From a bacterium (GTDB lineage Bacteria > Hydrothermota > UBA3073 > JACQXS01 > JAUWAR01): a stretch of DNA of 8,570 nt. Numbering within the stretch: the stretch's first letter is position 1; every line of letters starts with the position of its first letter. The translations under genes and the position numbers were made by a program. The stretch lies in the NCBI GenBank assembly GCA_030601965.1, contig JAUWAR010000051.1, forward strand, positions 1 to 8,570, written 5' to 3'. The notes under the pieces are model-generated. The model saw only the letters and a list, made by a program, of their open reading frames with translations, ran no database searches and was not told the origin of the DNA. Positions 1 to 5,603 of this stretch are shown piece after piece.

Positions 1-11
1 AAGATATAGTA

Positions 12-50
12 AATGAAACGGAGAACCGTCCCCTGTTTCCTGTTTCACTA
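12..50. repeat. REP-like palindromic element after the acyl-CoA dehydrogenase gene
   Basis: This element starts 5 bases beyond the stop codon of the acyl-CoA dehydrogenase gene. Outer arms TGAAAC (14-19) and GTTTCA (42-47) are complementary. Inside them, ACGG (18-21) and CCGT (26-29) can form a second small hairpin. GTTTC occurs twice (35-39 and 42-46). The minus-strand core GGGGACGGTTCTCC resembles a short palindrome family I recall as dispersed in many bacterial genomes, but I cannot confirm copy number here. No T-run follows either stem, so it is a poor intrinsic terminator. It could still act as a 3' stability or transcription-attenuating structure. Confidence 0.5.
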
Positions 51-55
51 AAATG

Positions 56-1222
56 TTACATTCTACTTTTAGCTGCTTCTTTAATTAGTTGTAAAGCGAT
101 AACTTCTCTTTGTATCTGATTGGTGCCCTCATAAATCTGGGTAATCTTGGCATCTCTCATCCTTTTCTCTACAGGATAATCTTTCATATAGCCGTAGCCA
201 CCAAAGATTTGAACTGCTTTTTCAGTAACTTCCATTGCTACATCTGAAGCAAATAGCTTTGACATAGCAGAATATTTTGATATATCTTTTGCCCCACCAT
301 CTATGTACTTTGCTACTTGATATACAAGTGCCCTTGCTGATTCAACTTTTGTTGCCATCTCTGCAAGCATAAATTGGATGCCTTGAAAACTACCAATGGG
401 CTTCCCGAATTGTTTTCTTGTCCTCGCATAATTTATAGCCTCATTAAGGGCGCCATCTGCTATTCCAACAGCCATAGCACCCACAGCGGGTCTTGTGGCG
501 TCAAATGTTTGCATAGCTATTATGAAGCCAAGCCCCTCTTTACCAATAAGATTTTCTATTGGAACTTTTGCATCTTCAAATATAAGTTCTCTTGTAGCAG
601 ATGTCCTTATTCCCATTTTATCCTCTTTTTTACCAAATGAGAAGCCATCAGTACCTTTTTCTACAATGAATACAGATAATCCTCTTGGGCCCCTGTCTGG
701 AGAGGTTGATGCAAAAACTGTATAAATCTCCGCCTCTCCACCATTTGTTATCCACTGTTTTGTTCCATTCAAGATATAGAAGTTACCCTCTTTTGTTGCC
801 CTCGTCTTCACTCCACCTACATCAGAGCCTGCATCGGGTTCCGTTAAAGCATAGGCGCCGAGTTTCTCTCCAGAGGCAATAGGAGGAAGGTATTTCCTCT
901 TCTGCTCCTCATTGCCAAAAAGGATTATCGGTTCAGCCCCCAATCCGCTTGCTGCATAGGAAGTAGCTACGCCAGCACATGCCTTCGAGAGCTCCTCCAC
1001 GATGATACAGAGCTCAAAATTACCCATCCCAGCCCCATCATATTCTTCGGGAATAGTAGTAGCAAACATACCTGCCCTGGCAAGTTCTTTCAATATATCC
1101 CATGGAAATTCACCTGTCTCGTCTAATTCTTTTCTTTGAGGAACAATTTTATCTCTCGCTATTTCTTCTACAACTTTTTTTATCATTTTCTGCTCCGTTG
1201 TGAGAAAATAATCCATCATCAT
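56..1222 (-). CDS. Acyl-CoA dehydrogenase
   Basis: This is an FAD-dependent acyl-CoA dehydrogenase that introduces the alpha-beta double bond into acyl-CoA and passes electrons to an electron-transfer flavoprotein. The length (386-388 residues) is normal for the short-chain/butyryl and branched-chain group. Family signature 1 is at residues 123-134 (AYALTEPDAGSD), followed by the flavin-contacting KQWITNG. RTRKQFGKPI lies at 267-276. Signature 2 is at 338-359 (QIFGGYGYMKDYPVE then RMRDAK). The expected catalytic base is Glu365 in QIYEGTNQIQR. The gene opens with three consecutive ATG codons (1222, 1219, 1216). AGGGGG at 1230-1225 lies 2, 5 and 8 bases from them, so the second or third is the likelier start. 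The first ATG overlaps the TAA of the upstream [2Fe-2S] gene by one base (TAATG), indicating translational coupling. Substrate chain length cannot be read from the sequence. No etfAB is in view. Confidence 0.95.
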   Translation of the reverse strand: MMMDYFLTTEQKMIKKVVEEIARDKIVPQRKELDETGEFPWDILKELARAGMFATTIPEEYDGAGMGNFELCIIVEELSKACAGVATSYAASGLGAEPIILFGNEEQKRKYLPPIASGEKLGAYALTEPDAGSDVGGVKTRATKEGNFYILNGTKQWITNGGEAEIYTVFASTSPDRGPRGLSVFIVEKGTDGFSFGKKEDKMGIRTSATRELIFEDAKVPIENLIGKEGLGFIIAMQTFDATRPAVGAMAVGIADGALNEAINYARTRKQFGKPIGSFQGIQFMLAEMATKVESARALVYQVAKYIDGGAKDISKYSAMSKLFASDVAMEVTEKAVQIFGGYGYMKDYPVEKRMRDAKITQIYEGTNQIQREVIALQLIKEAAKSRM

Positions 1223-1476
1223 TACCCCCTGCTTAAAATTTTTAACGACACTGGTTTTATTGGCGGTCTTACTCTCGGATGTTCAATCTTGTCAAGCGAT
1301 GCACCTGTTTCTTCCTTTATTATTTGTGCAACAAGTCTTTTACAGGTTCTACCCTGACAATATCCCATTCCTGCCCTTGCAAGTCTTTTGATTTCGTCTA
1401 TAGAATGATAACCTTCTCTTACAAGAGTCCTTATCTCTTCCTCATTAACATCTTCACATCTACAGACAATCCTCAT
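1222..1476 (-). CDS. Stand-alone BFD-like [2Fe-2S]-binding protein
   Basis: This 84-residue protein is little more than one bacterioferritin-associated-ferredoxin-like (Fer2_BFD) domain. Four cysteines fit a [2Fe-2S] site: C5 and C7 (VCRCED) and C40 and C45 (GYCQGRTC), giving CxC-x32-CxxxxC. The CxxxxC spacing with GMGxCQGxxC is typical of the BFD modules attached to or encoded beside FAD-dependent amine, hydroxy-acid or glycerol-3-phosphate-type dehydrogenases, rather than of E. coli Bfd (CxxC). The C-terminal 30 residues (EHPRVRPPIKPVSL) look like the tail that follows this domain in such subunits. The stop overlaps the acyl-CoA dehydrogenase ATG, and the start lies one base after the ComEA-like gene. 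A role in electron transfer with the dehydrogenase or with an oxidoreductase elsewhere is inference. No clear Shine-Dalgarno sequence is visible. Confidence 0.88.
   Translation of the reverse strand: MRIVCRCEDVNEEEIRTLVREGYHSIDEIKRLARAGMGYCQGRTCKRLVAQIIKEETGASLDKIEHPRVRPPIKPVSLKILSRG
1225..1230 (-). promoter_or_regulatory. Ribosome binding site of the acyl-CoA dehydrogenase gene
   Basis: AGGGGG lies inside the end of the preceding [2Fe-2S] gene, just before a run of three ATG codons. The spacing of 5 or 8 bases to the second and third ATG is better than 2 bases to the first. This favours a protein starting MMDYFL or MDYFL. Confidence 0.6.
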
Positions 1477-1477
1477 A

Positions 1478-1819
1478 TTAGTCAGTGGTTATCTTATCTT
1501 TAATCTTCTCAAATTTGTTTTTGCCAATTCCATAAATCTTTGTAATTTCTGAAATATTCTTGAAGAGTCCGTATTTTTCCCGATATTTTATGATTCTTTG
1601 TGCATAAGTGGGACCTATGCCAGGTAGTAGAGTAAGTTCTTCTTTTGTGGCAGTGTTAATGTTTATTTTTTCAAGTTTTATCTTTCCTGTTTTATTCTCC
1701 TTAATCTTAAATTCTGGAGCAAAATAGGGATTTTTGAGTTTAACCACGTACACAACACTGCCCACAATAAGAGATGCCATGAGAAATAAGATTACGCCTC
1801 TTTCTTGTGGAGTGAACAT
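1478..1819 (-). CDS. Membrane-anchored ComEA-like helix-hairpin-helix protein
   Basis: This is a 113-residue protein with a short N-terminus (MFTPQERG), one hydrophobic segment at residues 9-26, a charged linker (28-50) and a C-terminal tandem helix-hairpin-helix DNA-binding domain. The domain starts with the ComEA-type ININTATKEEL (52-62). Hairpin turns are LPGIGP (65-70) and YGIGK (96-100). The layout matches the ComEA family, which binds incoming double-stranded DNA at the cell surface during natural transformation. Small proteins of this layout are also common in species with no proven competence. The anchor would place the DNA-binding domain outside the cytoplasmic membrane. No comEC or comEB is in the window. 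It begins 73 bases after the gatA stop and ends one base before the BFD-like gene. Confidence 0.87.
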   Translation of the reverse strand: MFTPQERGVILFLMASLIVGSVVYVVKLKNPYFAPEFKIKENKTGKIKLEKININTATKEELTLLPGIGPTYAQRIIKYREKYGLFKNISEITKIYGIGKNKFEKIKDKITTD

Positions 1820-1831
1820 AAATATTAAATG

Positions 1832-1902
1832 CCTAAATACCTAAATTCCTAAAGATTGCGAAGTTTTTTAGGTATTTAGGAGTTTTGGACTTTTAGGTAT
1901 TT
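1832..1902. repeat. Octamer repeat block with a 14-bp perfect inverted repeat, between gatA and the ComEA-like gene
   Basis: Left arm CCTAAATACCTAAA (1832-1845) is perfectly complementary to TTTAGGTATTTAGG (1867-1880), with a 21-base spacer. Each side is itself an imperfect 8-base tandem array: CCTAAATA, CCTAAATT, CCTAAAGA at 1832-1855, and TTAGGTAT, TTAGGAGT, TTTGGACT, TTTAGGTA at 1868-1899. A further TTTAGGTATTT lies at 1892-1902. The gatA stop codon (1895-1893) and its last codons are inside the block. The stem is AT-rich with no T-run after it, so it is not a convincing terminator. It may be a stability hairpin or a decayed mobile repeat. Confidence 0.65.
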
Positions 1903-3344
1903 GATGTTTCATATGCATAGGCACAGTTGAGTATATCTTGTTCGCAAAAAGCCCTTCCTATAAGTTGCACTCCAATAGGGAGTTCATTTGTCCCGCACTT
2001 ATGTATAAGTGCGGGACTGATAGGAACAGAAATAGCCGGTAGTCCAGCAAGATTTACAGAAACAGTAAAGATATCCGAGAGATACATCTCAAGAGGGTCA
2101 TCTATCTTCTCTCCCAATTTAAAAGCAGGAATAGGATAGGTCGGAGTGAGTATTATATTTACCCTTTCAAAGGCGTCATCAAAATCTGACTTTATAATAT
2201 CCCTTACTTCTCTTGCCTTAAGGTAATATTCATCATAGTAACCGGTCTGGAGTCCAAAAGTGCCCAGCATAATCCTTCTCTTTATCTCGTCTCCAAATCC
2301 CTCTTTTCTTGTCTGCTCATACATTTCTTTTAACTTCTGTTTTCTGTTTTCTGTCTTCTGTCTTCTGTATCCGTATTTCACCCCATCATATCTTGCAAGG
2401 TTTGAAGATGCCTCTGCAGTGGCAATCAGATAATAAGTCGCAATAGCATATTCTGTATGTGCAAGGGAGATTTGTTCTGTTTTTGCCCCTAAATCCTTAA
2501 AAATATTAATGGCATTTTCTATAGAAACTCTTACATCATCAGATAGCCCCTCTGTAAAATACTCCTTTGGAATACCTATTTTTATTCCCTTTATATTAGA
2601 ATTGAGATTATGTAAAAATGATGGCACTTCTTTATCTCTTGATGTTGAATCTTTTACATCTCTACCCGCAATGGCAGAAAGAAGAATAGCTATATCTTGA
2701 GTGTTTTTAGCAAGTGGTCCTATCTGGTCCAGAGATGAGGCAAAAGCAACAAGCCCATATCTTGATACCCTTCCGTAGGTGGGCTTTAAACCAAATATTC
2801 CACAAAAAGATGCAGGTTGTCTTATTGAGCCACCTGTATCTGAACCAAGTGCACAGATTACTTCTTTATTTGCTACTGCAGCAGCAGAACCTCCTGACGA
2901 ACCACCTGGAACATAGTCATTATCTATAGGATTCAAAGTGGGACCAAAATAAGAGTTTTCTGTTGAAGAACCCATTGCAAATTCGTCCATATTTGTCTTA
3001 CCTATAAATATTGCACCCTGTTTTTCTAACTTTTCTATCACTGTAGCATTATATGGAGGAATAAAATCCTCAAGGATTTTTGAGCCACAAGTAGTAGGTT
3101 CTCCCTTCATACATATATTATCTTTAATAGCAATAGGGATTCCTGTCAAGGGTTCTGGATAATCTCCTTTCTTGTCTAACTCCTTTGCTTTCTTTCTTGC
3201 ACTATCTTCAAAAAGGGTAATATAACAATTTAAAGAACTATCAGATATATGCTCAAATACAGATTCTACAATCTCTGAAGATTTGATTTCTTTTTTTATC
3301 AATAGGTTATGCAGGGTAGAAATACTATGATTCTCTAATTCCAT
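1893..3344 (-). CDS. gatA: Aspartyl/glutamyl-tRNA amidotransferase subunit A (GatA)
   Basis: This is the glutaminase subunit of GatCAB, which releases ammonia from glutamine to convert Glu-tRNA(Gln) and/or Asp-tRNA(Asn) to the correct aminoacyl-tRNA. The 483-residue protein is near normal length. The amidase-signature triad is present: Lys74 (AIKDN), Ser149 (GGSSGGSAAA) and Ser173 (GSDTGGSIRQPA). The expected GLKPTYGRVSRYGL and ASSLDQIGP follow. I chose the ATG at 3344 rather than an in-frame ATG at 3386, because it overlaps the gatC TGA (TGATG), has AAAGGT six bases upstream, and gives the usual N-terminus. The longer start would only re-read the end of gatC. Two loops are occupied by repeats: a heptamer array at residues 326-337 and a palindrome at 443-452. 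The stop lies in an octamer block. gatB is not adjacent. Confidence 0.96.
   Translation of the reverse strand: MELENHSISTLHNLLIKKEIKSSEIVESVFEHISDSSLNCYITLFEDSARKKAKELDKKGDYPEPLTGIPIAIKDNICMKGEPTTCGSKILEDFIPPYNATVIEKLEKQGAIFIGKTNMDEFAMGSSTENSYFGPTLNPIDNDYVPGGSSGGSAAAVANKEVICALGSDTGGSIRQPASFCGIFGLKPTYGRVSRYGLVAFASSLDQIGPLAKNTQDIAILLSAIAGRDVKDSTSRDKEVPSFLHNLNSNIKGIKIGIPKEYFTEGLSDDVRVSIENAINIFKDLGAKTEQISLAHTEYAIATYYLIATAEASSNLARYDGVKYGYRRQKTENRKQKLKEMYEQTRKEGFGDEIKRRIMLGTFGLQTGYYDEYYLKAREVRDIIKSDFDDAFERVNIILTPTYPIPAFKLGEKIDDPLEMYLSDIFTVSVNLAGLPAISVPISPALIHKCGTNELPIGVQLIGRAFCEQDILNCAYAYETSNT
1990..2017. repeat. 12-bp perfect inverted repeat in frame within gatA
   Basis: GTCCCGCACTTA (1990-2001) and TAAGTGCGGGAC (2006-2017) pair perfectly around a 4-base loop (TGTA). 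In gatA the element encodes SPALIHKCGT (residues 443-452), between VPI and NELPIG. From memory, this loop in GatA is about seven residues between the VP and LPIG motifs. Here it is thirteen, so the element fits an in-frame insertion of roughly six residues. The GC-rich stem stands out in an AT-rich gene. Confidence 0.7.
2335..2369. repeat. Heptamer array (TTCTGTY, five units) in frame within gatA
   Basis: Five consecutive 7-base units read TTCTGTT, TTCTGTT, TTCTGTC, TTCTGTC, TTCTGTA. On the coding strand they give the charged stretch RRQKTENRKQK (about residues 326-337), between YDGVKYGY and EMYEQTRKEGFG. In typical GatA this place holds a shorter loop of about nine variable residues, so the array fills and slightly lengthens a tolerant loop. 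Confidence 0.8.
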
Positions 3345-3625
3345 CAGACTACCTTTGGAGTAATAAAGTATCCCTCTTTTGAACAAGGGGCATTTTTAAG
3401 TGCTTCTTGTTTTGAAATGCCATGGCAAGGAATATCCTCCCTTAAAAAACATTTGTCTTGGATTTCGGATTTCAAATTTTTGATTTTTGATTTTTGATTT
3501 TTGATTTTATTCATGTAGTCTATTATCTCTCCAAGTTCTTTTTCAAACTTTTTTATCTGTGTCTCTGTGAACTTAATAAGAGAGAGGTCTCCTATATGCT
3601 TTGTTAATTTTCGTGAGATGGACAC
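3344..3625 (-). CDS. gatC: Aspartyl/glutamyl-tRNA amidotransferase subunit C (GatC), with repeat-derived linker
   Basis: This is the small subunit that wraps around GatA and links it to GatB in GatCAB. At 93 residues it has normal length. The N-terminal helical part is typical (SISRKLTKHIGDLSLIKFTETQIKKF), and so is the C-terminal part (LRED at 61-64, then EALKNAP and GYFITPKVV). The start is GTG at 3625. No ATG is available and the next upstream in-frame stop is TAA at 3646. The best Shine-Dalgarno sequence, AGGAGGT, is an unusual 20 bases away and inside a hairpin. The segment at residues 40-56, where family members normally carry a linker with a V-x-PT-x-H motif before the RED motif, is instead encoded by a heptamer array (KIKNQKSKIKN then LKSEIQ). 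Length is kept but the motif is gone. The stop overlaps gatA by one base. Confidence 0.93.
   Translation of the reverse strand: MSISRKLTKHIGDLSLIKFTETQIKKFEKELGEIIDYMNKIKNQKSKIKNLKSEIQDKCFLREDIPCHGISKQEALKNAPCSKEGYFITPKVV
3351..3356 (-). promoter_or_regulatory. Ribosome binding site of gatA
   Basis: AAAGGT on the minus strand lies six bases upstream of the ATG at 3344, inside the 3' end of gatC. It decides the start in favour of the ATG that overlaps the gatC stop, over the in-frame ATG 42 bases upstream. Confidence 0.55.
3460..3508. repeat. Heptamer array (seven units) in frame within gatC
   Basis: Seven consecutive 7-base units read GGATTTC, GGATTTC, AAATTTT, TGATTTT, TGATTTT, TGATTTT, TGATTTT. 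The last four are identical. Because 7 is not a multiple of 3, the coding strand gives a 7-residue pattern (related K-x-K-I-x-N steps) rather than a simple short repeat. It encodes GatC residues 40-56. Confidence 0.88.
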
Positions 3626-3633
3626 CGCAAGTG

Positions 3634-3657
3634 GTGTCAGGAGTTACCTCCTGACAC
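3634..3657. repeat. Perfect 10-bp hairpin covering the gatC Shine-Dalgarno sequence
   Basis: GTGTCAGGAG (3634-3643) pairs fully with CTCCTGACAC (3648-3657) around TTAC. In the minus-strand transcript the loop is GUAA, a GNRA tetraloop. The AGGAGGT at 3652-3646 is in its stem and loop. The element ends 8 bases before the gatC GTG. GGTGTC at 3633-3638 can instead pair with GACACC at 3621-3626, giving a competing stem that contains the start codon. Confidence 0.8.
3646..3652 (-). promoter_or_regulatory. Sequestered Shine-Dalgarno-like sequence upstream of gatC
   Basis: AGGAGGT is a very strong match to the anti-Shine-Dalgarno sequence. It lies 20 bases from the GTG start, against the usual 5-10, and inside a 10-bp hairpin. 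It may be a by-product of the palindrome rather than the working site. No other good site is seen before the GTG. Confidence 0.4.
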
Positions 3658-3662
3658 ATTTT

Positions 3663-3686
3663 CCGTCGGGAGGTAACTCCCGACGG
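3663..3686. repeat. Second perfect 10-bp hairpin upstream of gatC, inverted relative to the first
   Basis: CCGTCGGGAG (3663-3672) pairs fully with CTCCCGACGG (3677-3686) around GTAA, so the GNRA loop is on the plus strand. It lies 5 bases from the neighbouring hairpin. The two share the core GGAG-loop-CTCC, differ at three stem positions, and both remain fully paired. No T-run follows on the minus strand, so it is not a normal terminator for the helicase gene. Confidence 0.8.
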
Positions 3687-3721
3687 CACAAAAATCAAAA
3701 TGCGAAATTACAGATTTATCC

Positions 3722-5590
3722 TCAAATCCTGTTTCTTGCTAAACATTTATCAGATATTTCTGACAAAAATCTTGAGGGTCTGCAAAAGTTTCTTCCACTG
3801 CGAGATATAGCATAAGAGAGATAGACCTTCTCCTTTGCACGCGTGAGTCCAACATAGAAAAGCCTTCGCTCTTCTTCTATCTCATCAATACTGTTAAGCG
3901 ATAATTTATGTGGAAGAAGTTCTTCCTCAAGTCCTGCAATAAAGACAATAGGAAATTCCAGTCCTTTGGCATTATGGGCGGTCATAAGTGTTACTCGTTC
4001 ATTTTTATTCTCCCACTGGTCTATATTTGTAAGTAGAGATACTGTCTCAAGGAATTCCTCAAGAGTCTTATAATTAGAAGATGCGTTAATAAGTTCTTTT
4101 ATATTTTCTTTTCTTGAAATTGCTTCTATTTCACCTTCCTGGTCAAGAAAGTCAAAATAGTTTATCTGGTCAATGATATTCTCTAAAATATCATCTGGTT
4201 TCTTGTGTCTTTTTCTAATACGCTCCATTACTTGAAGAAAATCCTTCAGGCTTTTTTTTCTTGATATAGGGATTCCATCTATTTTATTTATTCTTCTTAA
4301 TGCAAAATATACAGGGATTTGTTCTTTTTCTGCAAATTTTTCTATTCTCCGAATTGTAGCCTCTCCTATGTTTCTTGATGGAGTATTGATAGCCCTTCTA
4401 AAAGATATGAAATCATTGGGATTTGAGAGAAGTCTTAAATAGGCAAGCAGGTCTTTAATTTCTTTCCTTTCATAAAATCTTATCCCCCCAACTATTACAT
4501 AAGGCAGATTTTCTCTTTTCATTGCCTCTTCAATAACTCTACTCTGGGCGTTTGTTCTGTAAAGAACGAGAAAATCGCCTGTCTTTTTCCCATCATTTTT
4601 TATAATTCTCGCGATCTTCTCTGCCTCATCCTCCTCATCATTTGCTATATAGAGTGTGATAGGGTTGCCCACTTCATTCTCTGTCCAGAGGTTCTTACCC
4701 AATCTTGCAAAGTTATGACTTGCCAGGGAAGAAGCTGCATCAAGTATCGTCTGGGTGGACCTGTAATTTTGTTCAAGTTTTATTATCTTTGCATCTGGCC
4801 AATCCTTTTGAAATTTTATGATATTTTCAACTTCTGCACCCCTGAATCCATATATAGACTGGTCTTCATCACCAACTACTGTCAGTTTATTATATTTTCT
4901 GGATAATAATTTGAGTAGTGTATATTGGACATAATTTGTATCTTGATACTCATCAACAAGGATATACTTAAATGAGAATTTTTCAATAGCATCATTTGAT
5001 TTGTTAAATAATTTGCAGGCATTTATGAGCAAGTCATCAAAATCCATGATATTATTTTTCTGAAGCATGGTCTGATAGAGAGTATAGATATGTGCAACAG
5101 TGGTATCATAGAAATTTCTTATAGGATATTCATCTGCTGACATAAGTTTATTTTTTGCCCTTGAGATTCTATTAGATATAGTTTTTGGAGATAATCTACA
5201 GTTTATATTTTGTTCCTTTATTATCTTTTTTATAAGGGTTTTTGAATCATCCGCATCATAAATTGTATAATCTTTGGTATATTTGAGGGTGTCTGCGTAT
5301 ATTCTTAATACCCTGGCACAGAAACTATGGAATGTGCCCAACCAGACTTTTCTGACCATGGGTCCTATAAGATTTTGCACTCTTTCTTTCATTTCCTCAG
5401 CCGCCTTATTTGTAAAAGTAACGGCAAGTATCTCCCAGGGTTTTACCTTAAGCATACCCACAAGATAGGCGATTTTATAAGTAAGCACTCTTGTTTTTCC
5501 TGAGCCCGCGCCTGCAAGTACAAGAAGTGGTCCATCATTATATTCCACAGCCTCTTTTTGTGGCGGATTTAAGTCAGAAAGGAAGTCCAT
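3722..5590 (-). CDS. uvrD: UvrD/PcrA/Rep-family ATP-dependent DNA helicase
   Basis: This is a superfamily 1A 3'-5' DNA helicase of the kind used in nucleotide excision repair, mismatch repair, clearing proteins from DNA and restarting replication. All motifs are present: Q motif (LNPPQKEAV, Gln11), Walker A AGAGSGKT (26-33), Ia AVTFTNKAA (56-64), II LVDEYQDT (211-218), III VVGDEDQSIYGFRGA (238-252), IV LEQNYRS (272-278), V TAHNAKGLEF (537-546) and VI RRLFYVGLTRAKEKVYL (575-591). The 622-residue length is shorter than UvrD or PcrA (about 720). The protein ends soon after PSRFLSEI, so the C-terminal extension with the Tudor-like RNA polymerase-binding domain is missing, somewhat as in Rep. It starts 13 bases after the DUF3857 gene, with only a weak Shine-Dalgarno sequence (AAAAGA). 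The adjacency to gatCA recalls the pcrA-ligA-gatCAB order of Firmicutes, here without ligA. Whether it is UvrD, PcrA or Rep by function is open. Confidence 0.95.
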   Translation of the reverse strand: MDFLSDLNPPQKEAVEYNDGPLLVLAGAGSGKTRVLTYKIAYLVGMLKVKPWEILAVTFTNKAAEEMKERVQNLIGPMVRKVWLGTFHSFCARVLRIYADTLKYTKDYTIYDADDSKTLIKKIIKEQNINCRLSPKTISNRISRAKNKLMSADEYPIRNFYDTTVAHIYTLYQTMLQKNNIMDFDDLLINACKLFNKSNDAIEKFSFKYILVDEYQDTNYVQYTLLKLLSRKYNKLTVVGDEDQSIYGFRGAEVENIIKFQKDWPDAKIIKLEQNYRSTQTILDAASSLASHNFARLGKNLWTENEVGNPITLYIANDEEDEAEKIARIIKNDGKKTGDFLVLYRTNAQSRVIEEAMKRENLPYVIVGGIRFYERKEIKDLLAYLRLLSNPNDFISFRRAINTPSRNIGEATIRRIEKFAEKEQIPVYFALRRINKIDGIPISRKKSLKDFLQVMERIRKRHKKPDDILENIIDQINYFDFLDQEGEIEAISRKENIKELINASSNYKTLEEFLETVSLLTNIDQWENKNERVTLMTAHNAKGLEFPIVFIAGLEEELLPHKLSLNSIDEIEEERRLFYVGLTRAKEKVYLSYAISRSGRNFCRPSRFLSEISDKCLARNRI

Positions 5591-5603
5591 TTATCTTTTA
5601 TTT

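Noticed and set aside
374..882. Three overlapping plus-strand frames opposite the acyl-CoA dehydrogenase
   Set aside because: They are antisense shadows of a well-conserved gene, with no ribosome site or recognisable product.
3345..3386. Longer GatA start at the in-frame ATG at 3386
   Set aside because: The extra 14 residues only re-read the gatC end in another frame. The ATG at 3344 has a Shine-Dalgarno sequence and a TGATG overlap, and gives the family N-terminus.
3460..3508. CRISPR-like array
   Set aside because: The units are 7 bases with no spacers, and the stretch lies in frame in gatC.
3634..3686. Intrinsic terminator of the helicase gene
   Set aside because: The stems are strong, but no T-run follows either one in the direction of transcription.
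3567..3815. Plus-strand frame of 82 codons across the hairpin region
   Set aside because: It overlaps gatC, the palindromes and the helicase end on the opposite strand, and it resembles no protein. It arises from the hairpin sequence.
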